Positions 1 through 10,556 of a DNA stretch of 64,000 nucleotides are shown here, in pieces. Origin of the DNA: Candidatus Sulfurimonas baltica. Its GTDB lineage: Bacteria; Campylobacterota; Campylobacteria; Campylobacterales; Sulfurimonadaceae. The notes under the pieces are model-generated. The model was not told the origin of the DNA. It ran no database searches and saw only the letters and a program-made list of their open reading frames with translations. Numbering within the stretch: the first letter of the stretch is position 1; each line of letters opens with the position of its first letter. The translations under genes and the position numbers were made by a program. Where the stretch lies: positions 2,046,001-2,110,000 of the forward strand of contig NZ_CP054492.1 of NCBI RefSeq assembly GCF_015265455.1, in the 5' to 3' direction.

Positions 1-1526
<1,526 letters not shown>

Positions 1527-1527
<1 letters not shown>

Positions 1528-1901
1528 TACACTTCGATACCCATAACGGCAGCTAGTTTCTCTTTTAATACTTGAGGAGTAAATGGTTTAACTATATAGT
1601 TATTCACGCCGGCTTTCAATGCAGTAATAACTTCTGCTTTACCGCCCTCAGTTGTTACCATAATAATAGGCAAGTCTGTAAAACGTGCATCTGCGCGAAC
1701 TTTTTTAACAAGTTCAAGACCATTCATCTCCGGCATGTTCCAATCTGTTATAAGCATTTGTACGTCAGGACTTGCATCCAATGCTGCCCAACCCTCAAGA
1801 CCATCAGCACCTTCAAGAATATCTTTATGTCCAAGTCTTGCTAGCGTGTTTTTAATTATACGGCGCATCGTGGAACTGTCATCAACAACAAGTAATTTCA
1901 A
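1527..1901 (-). CDS. cheY: Chemotaxis response regulator CheY
   Basis: This is a single-domain receiver of 124 residues that carries phosphate from CheA to the flagellar switch. The acidic pocket D7-D8, phospho-acceptor D53 (ITDWNMPEMNG), T83 and K105 (VKPF) are all present. It closely resembles Helicobacter CheY1 by eye, including the C-terminal FTPQVLKEKL stretch. No output domain is present. The start is TTG at 1901, with AAAGGA 7 nt upstream. An 80-nt AT-rich gap separates it from hisA and probably holds the operon promoter. Its switch partner FliG is encoded at the other end of the window. Confidence 0.96.
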
Positions 1902-1981
1902 TTGAAATCCTTTTATATATATTTATAATTTTATTTAAGTAATAGTATCTAAATTCTATTTATATTATGATTAAGTAAAGC

Positions 1982-2692
1982 TTAATTTAGAAGCTTAAAC
2001 ATATTCGCTAGGTCTAATGTGCCCTCATAGTAAGCTTTTCCTATGATTACTCCATCAACTGCATTGGTTGCAATTAATGCCTCTATATCACTCTCATCTT
2101 TAACTCCACCACTAGCAATAGTACTAATTCCACTTGCATTTGCTATGTCAACAGTAAACTCTACATTAACTCCGCTGAGTGTTCCATCTCTACCAACATC
2201 AGTACAAATAATTGCCTCAACACCAGCATTTGCAAACTCTTTTGCTAAATCTGTTGCCTTCATGGTGCTTACCTCTCCCCAGCCCTCAACTGCTACATAG
2301 CCATCGATTGCATCTATTCCAACCGCTATTGGGTATTTTGCTGCCATTTCTCTAACAAACGCAGAGTCTTTAACAGCGATAGAGCCTAGGATAATTCTAT
2401 CTATCCCTATATCTAGCATTTTTTTAATTGTAGCTTCATCACGGATACCTCCGCCTAGCTCAAGCTTTACATTACAGTTTTCTCTAATTTTAATAATTTG
2501 TTCTAGATTTTTTGGCTCACCTGCGAATGCACCATTTAAATCAACTAAATGCACCCATTCAGCACCCATCTCTTCAAACTTTTTCACAAGAATCCATGGT
2601 TCGTCTGAGTAAACTTTTGCACTCTCCATAAGACCTTTTGTTAGTCTTACTGCTTTTCCATCTTTTAAGTCAATAGCTGGGTATAAAGTCAT
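1982..2692 (-). CDS. hisA: ProFAR isomerase HisA
   Basis: This is 1-(5-phosphoribosyl)-5-[(5-phosphoribosylamino)methylideneamino]imidazole-4-carboxamide isomerase, the fourth step of histidine synthesis. The 236-residue TIM barrel begins [15 protein letters not shown], with the first catalytic Asp in AIDLKDG. The second lies in the [12 protein letters not shown] loop, and phosphate-binding glycines follow in IASGGVKD and IIGKAYYEG. It lies 10 nt downstream of hisH, which makes the glutaminase half of the preceding enzyme in the pathway region. hisF is not in the window, and hisD and hisC are tens of kilobases away, so the pathway is dispersed. Confidence 0.96.
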   Translation of the reverse strand: MTLYPAIDLKDGKAVRLTKGLMESAKVYSDEPWILVKKFEEMGAEWVHLVDLNGAFAGEPKNLEQIIKIRENCNVKLELGGGIRDEATIKKMLDIGIDRIILGSIAVKDSAFVREMAAKYPIAVGIDAIDGYVAVEGWGEVSTMKATDLAKEFANAGVEAIICTDVGRDGTLSGVNVEFTVDIANASGISTIASGGVKDESDIEALIATNAVDGVIIGKAYYEGTLDLANMFKLLN

Positions 2693-2702
2693 ATTTATTT
2701 TC

Positions 2703-3314
2703 CTATAGTTTAATAAAATTTTCTAATATTTTAAGACCATTTTCATGGCTTTTTTCAGGGTGAGGCTGAATTCCCATCACGTTAGAATGAGAAACAGCTG
2801 ATGTAAATTCGTACCCATAGTTGGTTCGCCCTATGATATCCTTTTCATCTGTACAATTAACATGAAAAGTATGCACGAAATAGAGATAATGTTCTTCATC
2901 TAAATTTTCAAATAGTGGATGCTCTTTGGTGAACATTCTATTCCATCCCATATGTGGAACTTTAAGTGGTTCGCTAAATTTAGTTACATCAAAAGCCGTT
3001 ACACTACCTTTGATTAAGCCTAATCCTTTATGCTGACCAAACTCTTCACTAGATTCAAAAAGTAACTGCATTCCAAGACAAATGCCTAACATGTACTTGC
3101 CACTTTTGGCGTACTCTCGTAAAGGTTCAATCATGTTTCGCTCTCTTAAGTGTTCCATTGCATCGCCAAAAGCTCCAACACCAGGAAGAATTAATTTATC
3201 ATAATTTTTAAACTTTGCAGGATCGCTCTCAACAACTGTTTCTTCACCCAACTTTATAAATGCATTTTGCACGCTTGCCAAATTTCCCATGTTATAATCT
3301 ACTATTGCTATCAT
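2703..3314 (-). CDS. hisH: Imidazole glycerol phosphate synthase glutaminase subunit HisH
   Basis: HisH hydrolyses glutamine and passes ammonia to HisF to make IGP and AICAR. The 203-residue class I glutamine amidotransferase has the nucleophile Cys in [11 protein letters not shown] and the His-Glu pair in GIQPHPEKS near the C-terminus. The oxyanion-side motif [11 protein letters not shown] is also present. Its ATG overlaps the stop of the upstream membrane-protein gene by 4 nt (ATGA), so the two are probably cotranslated. The downstream hisA confirms the pathway. Confidence 0.96.
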   Translation of the reverse strand: MIAIVDYNMGNLASVQNAFIKLGEETVVESDPAKFKNYDKLILPGVGAFGDAMEHLRERNMIEPLREYAKSGKYMLGICLGMQLLFESSEEFGQHKGLGLIKGSVTAFDVTKFSEPLKVPHMGWNRMFTKEHPLFENLDEEHYLYFVHTFHVNCTDEKDIIGRTNYGYEFTSAVSHSNVMGIQPHPEKSHENGLKILENFIKL

Positions 3315-4216
3315 TCTTCACTTTTCACTTTTGTAAATTTTATGTACACTGCCAATGTTACAAGTAGCATTGCTACTCCTGCCACTATATACATTGAATA
3401 CAGTAACTTTTCTGGATCTGTTATAGCAAATTTGAATACTAACATCAATGCTTCAATGGATAAAGCAATAATTATAGAGCCTAAAAACCGAACCATTGTC
3501 TTATGCGGTCCTGAAATATTATACTCTTTATGTCTTCCTAATATTTCTTCTTCTATCAATGTTTTTGCCAAGTCAAATATAGCAAGGGCTAAAGTAAGTA
3601 GAATAGTTGCTTCAAAGACATATTTTATTTCAAAGTGCGAAGGTGATATTTCATATTCAAAAAAGCTCTGTACCCCTTTAAAAAAAAGCAACATTGCTAT
3701 TCCTATAAGTGCTACTGAAAAGGCCAGATAAGAATACATAAACAACTTCGAAAAGAATGAGTCAAACGTATTTTGATGAGATATTTTTATTACTTCATCT
3801 AGAGGCATATCAAAACATGCCACATATAATAGATTTCCATTTTCATCAAAAATAGGTTGAGAGGTAGTTACCGTCAACTCTTGCGTAATAAGAGATGGGT
3901 AAGGGTCTGTAATAGTACATCTGCCCTCTCTAACTGCACGGTAATAATAGGCTCTGTCAGCCCTTATCTTTCCAATATCACTTTCAATCTGTTTATGAGC
4001 CGTGTGTGTAGGAGTAACTTGAACGCCACGCTTGTCAAGAAGATAAACTCCTTCACAATTTTCTAAATCTGCTTTTATCTTTAAAAGACGAGGCATTATC
4101 ATATCAACAGAAAGAGAAGGCAATCTATTTGGAATATTTTTAGAAAATAGATAACAAAAATATGCTCTAGCCTTTGTACGACCCTCTGAAAAATTTTGTA
4201 TATCTGCTGCAACCAT
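3311..4216 (-). CDS. PDC-type sensor domain protein with four membrane segments, function unknown
   Basis: This is a 301-residue protein I recognise only by fold. Residues about 20-150 look like a PDC/Cache-type sensory domain: it has GVYLLDKRGVQVTP, then RAYYYRAVREG, then SQPIFDENGNLLYVACFDMPL, which is the typical helix/beta pattern. Four hydrophobic segments follow (about 160-182, 200-222, 243-267 and 272-293). There is no N-terminal signal or membrane segment before the sensor region, unlike ordinary Cache receptors, and no kinase, GGDEF or methyl-accepting output domain. It overlaps hisH by 4 nt. It starts at ATG 4216, facing away from lpxL. A role in sensing or in envelope or glycan metabolism is possible but not shown. 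Confidence 0.7.
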   Translation of the reverse strand: MVAADIQNFSEGRTKARAYFCYLFSKNIPNRLPSLSVDMIMPRLLKIKADLENCEGVYLLDKRGVQVTPTHTAHKQIESDIGKIRADRAYYYRAVREGRCTITDPYPSLITQELTVTTSQPIFDENGNLLYVACFDMPLDEVIKISHQNTFDSFFSKLFMYSYLAFSVALIGIAMLLFFKGVQSFFEYEISPSHFEIKYVFEATILLTLALAIFDLAKTLIEEEILGRHKEYNISGPHKTMVRFLGSIIIALSIEALMLVFKFAITDPEKLLYSMYIVAGVAMLLVTLAVYIKFTKVKSEE

Positions 4217-4307
4217 CTTTTATTGCCTTGTTTAAAATTAGCGTGATTATAGCAAAGGCTTAATAACAAGAAGATTATATGTTACTTTTTATATATAAGC
4301 ATTTTGC

Positions 4308-4313
4308 TATAAT
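4308..4313 (+). promoter_or_regulatory. Probable sigma-70 -10 element upstream of lpxL
   Basis: An extended -10 (TGC then TATAAT) lies 32 nt before the lpxL ATG. It is preceded by T- and A-rich runs in place of a clear -35, as is usual in this phylum. A ribosome site AGGAG follows at about 4331. Seen in sequence; function inferred. Confidence 0.55.
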
Positions 4314-4345
4314 TGCATTTATTAACTATAGGAGTTATTTAACTG

Positions 4346-5230
4346 ATGGGATTTAAACTATTTACACTAATTGAAAAAATTTTAATGCTTTTACCAAATA
4401 CTTTTAGAAAGAAATTTTTTTCTACACTAGGGACTATTGCCTACTACGCTTCTTCTAGATACAGAGATGTTGCATATAAAAATCTTGACTTTGCATTTGA
4501 TGGCAAGATGAGTAAAAAAGAGAAAGATGAAATAGTACGCTACAGTTTTAAAAACCTTCTGTTTAACTTTTTGCATCTTATGGAAATTAGACATATGAGT
4601 ATTGATGATTTAAAGAACAAGATAACGATACAAAATATTGAATCTGTTAAAAAAGCACATGAAGCTGGTCGCTCGGTTATCTATGTGACTCCCCACTATT
4701 CAGCTTGGGAACTTGGAGGAACATCTATCGCTGCCTTTATAGAACCAATTACGGCAGTTTTTAAAAAAATGAAAAATGAAAAATATCAAGAGTGGGTACT
4801 AGAGTCAAGAGGCAAGTTTGGCAACAAGTCTTTAGAAAAAGCAAATGTTATAAAGCCACTTATAAAACTAATAAAAAAAGGTGAAGCTTGTGGCATAGTT
4901 ATAGATACAGCTATTAATCCAAGAGAAGGGTTAGAAGTAATGTTTTTAGGTAAAAGTGTTCGTCAAACCTCGACACCGGCATATCTTGCTAGAAAATACA
5001 ACGCTGCTATTATACCAATAACCATTCGCACAGATGATGAGGACAACTATACACTTATGCTTTTTGATGAAATTGTGGTTGAAAAGAGCGATGATGAGTC
5101 AGCTGACATTCAAAAAGCCACTCAACTTCAAGCAGATTGGCTAACTAAACTTATCAGCGATGAGCCAAAATTTTGGTTTTGGATTCATCGTAGATGGAAG
5201 AGTGAATATCCAGAGATATATAAAAAATAA
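4346..5230 (+). CDS. lpxL: Lipid A biosynthesis acyltransferase (LpxL/HtrB family)
   Basis: This late acyltransferase adds a secondary fatty acyl chain to Kdo2-lipid IVA at the inner membrane. The 294-residue product has an N-terminal hydrophobic anchor and the family's HX4(D/E) catalytic motif as HYSAWE (about residues 116-121). FKKM and VIDTAINPREG blocks, and the C-terminal KFWFWIHRRWK stretch typical of LpxL/LpxM, follow. ATG 4346 has AGGAG upstream and its own -10. It converges with the permease gene, with only 2 nt between stops. Whether it is the lauroyl- or myristoyl-type enzyme cannot be told from sequence. Confidence 0.9.
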   Translation: MGFKLFTLIEKILMLLPNTFRKKFFSTLGTIAYYASSRYRDVAYKNLDFAFDGKMSKKEKDEIVRYSFKNLLFNFLHLMEIRHMSIDDLKNKITIQNIESVKKAHEAGRSVIYVTPHYSAWELGGTSIAAFIEPITAVFKKMKNEKYQEWVLESRGKFGNKSLEKANVIKPLIKLIKKGEACGIVIDTAINPREGLEVMFLGKSVRQTSTPAYLARKYNAAIIPITIRTDDEDNYTLMLFDEIVVEKSDDESADIQKATQLQADWLTKLISDEPKFWFWIHRRWKSEYPEIYKK

Positions 5231-5232
5231 AT

Positions 5233-6282
5233 CTACGGAGTTTTTTCTTCACACTCTTTTGTTCTCGCTTCAAAAAGCTTCATGATTGTTAAGAAAAAAG
5301 CTGTTATAGCAGGTCCTAAAATCATACCCCAAAAACCAAAAGTCGCGAGCCCAGCTATTATTGCAAAAAATATTACAAGCTCATTCATTCTGGCATCATC
5401 CTCTTTTAAAAGTCTTGTACTTATCTCTTTTATAATTAATGGCTTAATGAATGTATCTGCAACTACTGAAATCATCAAAATAGAATATAGAGCAATGAAT
5501 ACCGCATTTGTATTATCTCCAGTTGAAAATTCATACATACTAAATGGAAGCCACATTAGTGTTCCCCCAACTACGGGAATAAGAGATGCAAATCCATACA
5601 TAATTCCAAAAAGAAGTCCATTGTACCCCATAAAAGATATGACAATGCCAAAGAGTGCACCTTGAAACATTGCATTTATCAATATAGAGTAAAATACAAC
5701 ACTCATTACAGATGATAGTTCTTTAGAGAGAAGGGTGGTCTCATCAACAGACATCTGCACAACTCGTTTTAGGAATTCCACTATTGCTGAGCCATTATAT
5801 TGAGCAAAAAAATAGAAAATTATCACTAAAAAAGCATTTTTCAAGAAACCTGCACTGAATGCACCAACCTTCCCTGTTATAGATATGGCATTAGATGCAA
5901 GTGAGTTTATATCTATCTCTTCCAAGTACTCAACTGTATATGGTTTTAAAAAAGCTAAAAATTTTGGTGGATTTTGTATTGTATTGTTTATATATAATTC
6001 TATACTATCAAATACCTGTGGCTCAAGAGAATTTAGTTTTATAGTTAAAGTAGCTAAAAAGTATCCTAGTGGAGCAAAGAATAAAATAGCTAATAAAAAG
6101 CTTGAACTCAAAGCTGCCAATAGCTTGTTTTTAAATAATCGTTCAAATAACTCTTGAATATCAGAAGTAGAGATTGCCAAAAGTGCGGCGATTGTAATAA
6201 CTAATAAAAATGGAGAATACAATAAATACATCCAATAAAGAGATGTTGCAAAAAGTATGGCTACAAAATATTGTGGTTTCAA
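5233..6282 (-). CDS. AI-2E family (PerM/YdiK-type) membrane transporter
   Basis: A 349-residue integral membrane protein with about seven or eight hydrophobic segments. It ends in a conserved-type block ([17 protein letters not shown], then [15 protein letters not shown]) characteristic of the AI-2 exporter/PerM superfamily. Members export small molecules or act as cation/proton antiporters, and the substrate here is unknown. It starts at TTG 6282, overlapping the ruvB stop by 4 nt (TTGA), so it is the third gene of a panB-ruvB-permease unit. No Lux genes are near, so a quorum-sensing role is not supported. Confidence 0.85.
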   Translation of the reverse strand: MKPQYFVAILFATSLYWMYLLYSPFLLVITIAALLAISTSDIQELFERLFKNKLLAALSSSFLLAILFFAPLGYFLATLTIKLNSLEPQVFDSIELYINNTIQNPPKFLAFLKPYTVEYLEEIDINSLASNAISITGKVGAFSAGFLKNAFLVIIFYFFAQYNGSAIVEFLKRVVQMSVDETTLLSKELSSVMSVVFYSILINAMFQGALFGIVISFMGYNGLLFGIMYGFASLIPVVGGTLMWLPFSMYEFSTGDNTNAVFIALYSILMISVVADTFIKPLIIKEISTRLLKEDDARMNELVIFFAIIAGLATFGFWGMILGPAITAFFLTIMKLFEARTKECEEKTP

Positions 6283-7289
6283 AATAAAAGCTCTTCTTGG
6301 TCTGGAAACGAAATATTCAAAATGTCATATGTGCTTCTTGTTGCTTTTCTTCCCTTTGCTGTTCTCTCTAGATACCCGTTTGCAATCAAATAAGGTTCAA
6401 GAACATCTTCAACTGTTCCCTCATCTTCACTTAGAGCAGCTGCTATAGTACTTAGTCCAATGGCTCTCCCATTTGCACCTGCTAAAAGATTTAAGAGCCT
6501 TATATCCATTTCGTCAAATCCATGTGAGTTTATACCAAGCTCCTCTAATGCATACTCTGCTCTTGAGTGTCTTATATCCCTCTCGTTTGCAACATCTGCA
6601 AAATCTCTAACACGTTTTAAAAGACGCAATGCTATTCTAGGAGTTCCACGACTTCTTTTAGCTATTTCCATACTGGCATCATACACTATCTTTTTATCTA
6701 ATTTAGTAGATGCTTGCGTTATAATTTTTGACAACTCGTCATGAGTGTAAAACTGCATTCTAAAGTTCATACCAAATCTGTCTCGTAAAGGGCTTGAAAG
6801 CATCCCAGCCCTTGTTGTTGCGCCTATTAAAGTAAATCTCGGCAAGTCAATTTTAACGGTTTGAGCAGCTGGTCCACTACCGATTATAATATCTATGCGA
6901 AAATCTTCCATTGACGAGTATAGTATCTCTTCTACTGCTGGTGAGAGACGATGAATTTCATCTATAAAAAGTATATCGCCCTCTTCTAGGTTTGTAAGCA
7001 GAGCCGCTAAATCTCCACTTTTTTCTATCATTGGAGCAGCAGTGACTTTAATATTTGCATTCATCTCGCTCGCAATAATTAGAGCTAAAGTAGTTTTTCC
7101 AAGCCCTGGAGGTCCAAAAAACAGAACATGGTCTAGAGCCTCATTTCTTTTTTTACTGGCTTCTATAAAAACTCCGAGATTTTTTTTAATCTGCTCTTGA
7201 CCAATATACTCATTCCAAGCATTAGGACGAAGAGTTATTTCTATGGTTTCTTCATTCTCAAACTTCTCGATCTCAACCAATCTTTCCAT
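6279..7289 (-). CDS. ruvB: Holliday junction branch migration ATPase RuvB
   Basis: RuvB is the hexameric motor that drives branch migration with RuvA during recombination. The 336 residues include Walker [12 protein letters not shown], Walker [15 protein letters not shown], the sensor region [10 protein letters not shown], the arginine-finger region SPLRDRFG, and a C-terminal winged helix with [10 protein letters not shown]. The ATG shares one base with the panB stop (TAATG). ruvA and ruvC are not in the window. Standard length and complete motifs. Confidence 0.97.
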   Translation of the reverse strand: MERLVEIEKFENEETIEITLRPNAWNEYIGQEQIKKNLGVFIEASKKRNEALDHVLFFGPPGLGKTTLALIIASEMNANIKVTAAPMIEKSGDLAALLTNLEEGDILFIDEIHRLSPAVEEILYSSMEDFRIDIIIGSGPAAQTVKIDLPRFTLIGATTRAGMLSSPLRDRFGMNFRMQFYTHDELSKIITQASTKLDKKIVYDASMEIAKRSRGTPRIALRLLKRVRDFADVANERDIRHSRAEYALEELGINSHGFDEMDIRLLNLLAGANGRAIGLSTIAAALSEDEGTVEDVLEPYLIANGYLERTAKGRKATRSTYDILNISFPDQEELLF

Positions 7290-8080
7290 TAATAAGTGTG
7301 TTCCTCTTTTGGAAATTCTTTAGTTTTTACATCATTGGAATAACTTAACATTGCTTGCTTAACCAAAAAAGCGCCATCCATATACTTTTTTACAAACTTT
7401 GGTGTAAACTCTTCAAAAAGTCCCAACATATCAGAGAAAACAAGAACTTGTCCATCAACATCTTTACCAGCACCGATTCCTATAACTGGAATAGAGACAC
7501 AAGCAGCTACTTCAGCAGCTACTTCAGCTTTAACACCCTCTATAACCATGCAAAATGCCCCGGCATCTTCTATTGCTCTTGCATCTTTAATAAGCTGAAG
7601 CTTCTCCTCTTCTGTTTTACCTTTAACCTTATAGCCACCCTCACCACGTACAGCTTGAGGGAGTAAGCCAATATGTCCACACACAGCTATACCGTTTGAG
7701 CAAAGATATGAAACAATATCAGCTTTATCTTCTCCTCCCTCTATTTTAATACTATCTGCAGAAGTTTCTTGAAAGACTCTTATTGCATTTTTAAGTGCAT
7801 CTTCTTTATTTGTGTAGGTTCCAAATGGCATATCGCAGATGATAAAACTACTTTGCGCACCTTGGCACACTGCGTTAGTGTGATATATCATTTGTTCCAA
7901 AGTAGCACTCAACGTGTCACGTTTACCTGCAAAACTCATATTTAAACTATCACCGACTAAAATCATATCAGAGTATGGTGCTAATAGTTTTGCAAAAAGT
8001 GCATCGTACGAAGTAACCATCACCAAAGGCCTGTCACCTTTAGCTTTTTTAATAGAAGTTATTGTCATTTTTTTATTCAT
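7289..8080 (-). CDS. panB: 3-methyl-2-oxobutanoate hydroxymethyltransferase PanB
   Basis: PanB makes ketopantoate from 2-oxoisovalerate and methylene-tetrahydrofolate, the first step of pantothenate synthesis. The 263-residue TIM barrel has [14 protein letters not shown], the Mg-binding VGDSLNM, the catalytic-Glu region [11 protein letters not shown], and [16 protein letters not shown]. The start is ATG 8080; an alternative ATG four codons in gives nearly the same protein. It is the first gene of a minus-strand unit with ruvB. panC and panD are not in the window. Confidence 0.96.
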   Translation of the reverse strand: MNKKMTITSIKKAKGDRPLVMVTSYDALFAKLLAPYSDMILVGDSLNMSFAGKRDTLSATLEQMIYHTNAVCQGAQSSFIICDMPFGTYTNKEDALKNAIRVFQETSADSIKIEGGEDKADIVSYLCSNGIAVCGHIGLLPQAVRGEGGYKVKGKTEEEKLQLIKDARAIEDAGAFCMVIEGVKAEVAAEVAACVSIPVIGIGAGKDVDGQVLVFSDMLGLFEEFTPKFVKKYMDGAFLVKQAMLSYSNDVKTKEFPKEEHTY

Positions 8081-8104
8081 ACAGGTATTTTAACCAAAAA
8101 TTGC

Positions 8105-8110
8105 TATAAT
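8105..8110 (+). promoter_or_regulatory. Probable -10 element upstream of the Hpt gene
   Basis: TGCTATAAT lies about 25 nt upstream of the ATG at 8136, with TAGGAG between as ribosome site. It is the only good -10 in the short divergent gap shared with panB. Confidence 0.55.
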
Positions 8111-8135
8111 TATAACTATATAGGAGAAATATTTA

Positions 8136-8537
8136 ATGGGCATAAGAAGTGATTTAGATGCTAGCTTTGATTATGAAATAGTTGATGAATTTTTGGACCA
8201 CTACTCTATGATGGTTGATAATATGGAAACCATGATAATCGATTTATCAAGACCTAACATGTTTGAGCAGAGTATAAATGAACTCTTTCGTGTATTTCAT
8301 AATATTAAATCTGCATCTGGATATTTAAAAATTGAGCAGATGTCAAAACTATCAGCTTTTGTTGAAGACTCTCTTGAGCAAATAAGAACTAGCCATCAAA
8401 GCGTAAATGAAGAGACAGTCAATTGGTTACTTAGAATTAGTGATATGTATGCTCAATGGAATGAAGATTTAAAGCTCAACAACTCACTTAGCCACATTAA
8501 ATATACTCTGCTTAAATTACCTGATTTGGAAAAATAA
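8136..8537 (+). CDS. Hpt (histidine phosphotransfer) domain protein
   Basis: A 133-residue all-helical protein. FRVFHNIKSASGYL at 51-64 matches the Hpt consensus, with H55 as the likely phospho-acceptor, in the middle of a four-helix bundle. It has no kinase or receiver domain, so it would act as a free phosphorelay intermediate or as a CheA-P1-like fragment. Its partner is not identified; cheY at 1.5-1.9 kb is the only receiver in the window. It is the first gene of a two-gene unit with trpA (5-nt gap), with which it has no evident functional link. Confidence 0.8.
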   Translation: MGIRSDLDASFDYEIVDEFLDHYSMMVDNMETMIIDLSRPNMFEQSINELFRVFHNIKSASGYLKIEQMSKLSAFVEDSLEQIRTSHQSVNEETVNWLLRISDMYAQWNEDLKLNNSLSHIKYTLLKLPDLEK

Positions 8538-8542
8538 TATAA

Positions 8543-9283
8543 ATGAAAAAACTAGTAGCATACATAACTTCTGGGTATCCAGAAAAATCTTTCACAGTTG
8601 ACTTAGCCTTAGCCCTAGGAGATAGTGGTGTTGATTCACTTGAATTGGGAGTTCCATTTTCTGACCCAGTTGCAGATGGACCGTTAATAGAAAAAGCAAA
8701 TCATAAATCGTTGGAACTTGGCTTTAAATTCAAGCACCTTTTAGAGATTTCAAAAGAGGTTGCACCACATGTTGATACATTATGGATGGGGTATTTCAAT
8801 AGCTTTTACCAGCAAGATATGAATAAACTAATTCCACATGCAAAAGAGCTTGGAGTTAGCGGATTAATTATCCCTGATTTACCACATGAGGAAGCATTAA
8901 TCTACAGTGAACTATTTAAGTCAAACGACATATCAAATATAAGTTTTGTTGCTCCGACAGATAGTGAGGCAAGAATTAAAGATGTAGTTACAAATTCTCA
9001 AAAATTCATATATATGGTTGCATATACAGGGATAACCGGATCAGGTAAGGCAGAAGATTTACAACCATTTTTACACTCAATAAAAAAATATACTAAAACA
9101 CCAACTTATGTAGGTTTTGGGGTAAATAAAAATAGTGCAAAGGAAAAAGTAAAAGGTGCAGACGGTGTAATTGTTGGTAGTGCATTTGTTGATATACTTT
9201 TAAAAGAAAACCTGAACTATGCACAAAAAATTAAAGAGTGTGGTGAGTTAGCTAATATCTTAAAAAATGAGATAAATAGTTAA
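8543..9283 (+). CDS. trpA: Tryptophan synthase alpha subunit
   Basis: TrpA cleaves indole-3-glycerol phosphate and channels indole to TrpB. The 246-residue TIM barrel carries the catalytic Glu in LELGVPFSDPVADGP (Glu and Asp positions equivalent to E49 and D60 of E. coli). It also has the phosphate-binding GVNKN and VGSAFVD loops. It stands alone, five bases behind the Hpt gene. No trpB or other trp gene is in the window, which is a scattered arrangement. A hairpin follows at 9335-9363. Confidence 0.95.
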   Translation: MKKLVAYITSGYPEKSFTVDLALALGDSGVDSLELGVPFSDPVADGPLIEKANHKSLELGFKFKHLLEISKEVAPHVDTLWMGYFNSFYQQDMNKLIPHAKELGVSGLIIPDLPHEEALIYSELFKSNDISNISFVAPTDSEARIKDVVTNSQKFIYMVAYTGITGSGKAEDLQPFLHSIKKYTKTPTYVGFGVNKNSAKEKVKGADGVIVGSAFVDILLKENLNYAQKIKECGELANILKNEINS

Positions 9284-9334
9284 TCTTCATCTATAAACTA
9301 AAAGAGCAAGATTGTCGGTTTATTGTGAATAAAG

Positions 9335-9363
9335 AAACAGCATCACGATCGCAGATGCTGTTT
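9335..9363 (+). terminator. Hairpin terminator after trpA
   Basis: A perfect 10-bp stem AAACAGCATC/GATGCTGTTT encloses a 9-nt loop and is followed by a T-rich run. It lies about 50 nt after the trpA stop. The rest of 9284-9510 is AT-rich with no ORF that I can support. It separates trpA from the convergent tRNA gene. Confidence 0.7.
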
Positions 9364-9510
9364 ATATGTTGTTCTCTTAAACTTTATGAAATAAATTACT
9401 GTAAATAAATCAAAATGGGTATTGTAGATTCTAAATCTGTTGATACTTAATTAAAAAAATGGTAAGAATTCTATGTGTGGAGTATTATTCTTTAGGGTTC
9501 TAACGAAATA

Positions 9511-9587
9511 TGGTGCGCCCGACAGGAGTCGAACCTGTGACCTTCGGTACCGCAAACCGATGCTCTATCCAGCTGAGCTACGAGCGC
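9511..9587 (-). tRNA. tRNA-Arg, anticodon GCG
   Basis: The minus strand folds into a complete cloverleaf. The acceptor is GCGCTCG/CGGGCGC (one T-G wobble), with D stem GCTC/GAGC, anticodon stem TCGGT/ACCGA around loop TTGCGGT, and T stem ACAGG/CCTGT with TTCGACT loop. CCA is encoded at the 3' end. The anticodon in the loop is GCG, which reads CGC and CGT arginine codons. The 5' end is at 9587. No other tRNA is adjacent. Confidence 0.96.
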
Positions 9588-9606
9588 ACATTTTAAGTAG
9601 GTCGAA

Positions 9607-9612
9607 ATTATA
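9607..9612 (-). promoter_or_regulatory. Probable -10 element for tRNA-Arg
   Basis: Read on the minus strand, TATAAT lies 20 nt upstream of the tRNA 5' end, in the 41-nt gap after the small upstream gene. Position and sequence fit a dedicated tRNA promoter. Confidence 0.55.
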
Positions 9613-9628
9613 CCATCTCAAGCTTATT

Positions 9629-9853
9629 TTATCCTAAATCATCGCACTTTTTTATAATTTCTTTCATTTTTTGTTCTTGAGTAAACAGCTCATGATTTTT
9701 TCTAACATATGATTGAAGTAAAACCTTTAAATCATTATTGCCGTTTATGTTAAAATCTTTTGCCATTTCTTGCTTTAAAAATAGTGAAAACTCCTCTTCA
9801 ACATCAACATCAAAGTGACGGCCACCTATATTTAAGCCTATTTTTACACTCAT
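9629..9853 (-). CDS. Small ZapA-like protein (tentative)
   Basis: A 74-residue protein starting SVKIGLNIGGRHFDVDVEEEF, then a charged helix. The short beta strand pair followed by a helix recalls the N-terminal head of the FtsZ-associated protein ZapA, but it is shorter than typical ZapA (about 90-110 residues) and I cannot confirm homology by eye. It lies 4 nt downstream of a coiled-coil protein of ZapB-like size. The pair could therefore be a ZapA/ZapB-type cell-division module. Otherwise hypothetical. Confidence 0.6.
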   Translation of the reverse strand: MSVKIGLNIGGRHFDVDVEEEFSLFLKQEMAKDFNINGNNDLKVLLQSYVRKNHELFTQEQKMKEIIKKCDDLG

Positions 9854-9857
9854 TTTA

Positions 9858-10085
9858 TTAGCCTAAAATACTTTCAATTTTATCTACTATTTCTTCAATC
9901 TCTAAGTCTTTCAAGCTATTTTGTTCTATCAATCTTTCTATCTCTTGACTCTTTATTTCGCTTTCAGCCTTTAATGTAACCAATTCAATCCGGAACTTTT
10001 CGTTTTCACCTTTGAGTGAGTGATATTTATGTAATATATCTGACACTTTTTCATTTAGTAACTGCAAATTTGTTTGATTGTTCAT
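9858..10085 (-). CDS. Small coiled-coil protein (ZapB-like, tentative)
   Basis: A 75-residue protein that is almost entirely heptad-patterned helix (NLQLLNEKVSDILHKYH through IEEIVDKIESILG). Its size and composition are like those of the division protein ZapB. A longer reading from 10112 is possible, but the ATG at 10085 has TAGGA seven bases upstream and is preferred. It is translated just before the ZapA-like gene. No catalytic or binding motif is visible, so the functional call rests on architecture and neighbour only. Confidence 0.6.
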   Translation of the reverse strand: MNNQTNLQLLNEKVSDILHKYHSLKGENEKFRIELVTLKAESEIKSQEIERLIEQNSLKDLEIEEIVDKIESILG

Positions 10086-10156
10086 AAAAATCCTATTTTT
10101 TTGTATAAGCATAATTCTATCACAAAGTAAATTATAAAATTATTACTGTTTAGTTT

Positions 10157-10552
10157 CTAATTTTTTAGAGTTTTAAGATACCTCTGAAGGATAATCATTG
10201 CTGAAATTGAGTCAACTCGTCCATCACGAATGTATTTTATCTCACCTTTCATCATATTTTCTGCTTCAAGTGATGAGTGACTTTCATCTTGGTAAAAAAC
10301 TTCACCTTTAAAATCAACCAGATTCATAAAATGAGTAACTCTGCGACGCATTTCATCTTCGCTACTACCACCTATAGGGATTCCAACAACTACCGCATCA
10401 GCTTCCCACTCGTCAATGACTTTTTTAACTTCGGATGAGGCTTGATTACGATTTTTTCTCTCAACCCCTTTTAACGGAGATACAATATCTTTATGAGCAG
10501 AGTACGCTAATCCTATTCTTTTGAGGCCTAAGTCTATTGCTATGTATTTCAT
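10157..10552 (-). CDS. ruvX: Holliday junction resolvase-like RuvX/YqgF
   Basis: A 131-residue RNase H-fold nuclease that processes the 5' end of pre-16S rRNA and has been proposed as an alternative resolvase. It starts MKYIAIDLGLKRIGLAYS, giving the first catalytic Asp in IDLG. It also has AVVVGIPIGG, QDESHSSLEAE with the second acidic residue, and a C-terminal RVDSISAMIILQRYL helix with the third. The start is ATG 10552, 4 nt after the mnmE stop, so it is cotranscribed with the mnmE-jag-yidC cluster. Confidence 0.93.
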   Translation of the reverse strand: MKYIAIDLGLKRIGLAYSAHKDIVSPLKGVERKNRNQASSEVKKVIDEWEADAVVVGIPIGGSSEDEMRRRVTHFMNLVDFKGEVFYQDESHSSLEAENMMKGEIKYIRDGRVDSISAMIILQRYLKTLKN

Positions 10553-10556
10553 ACTC

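Noticed and set aside
3267-3731. Open frame of 154 codons on the plus strand
   Set aside because: It lies wholly opposite the PDC-type and hisH genes, with no ribosome site or recognisable domain; the minus-strand genes explain the region.
5233-6282. Autoinducer-2 exporter as evidence of quorum sensing
   Set aside because: The family name is historical; no luxS or lsr genes are nearby and many members move other solutes.
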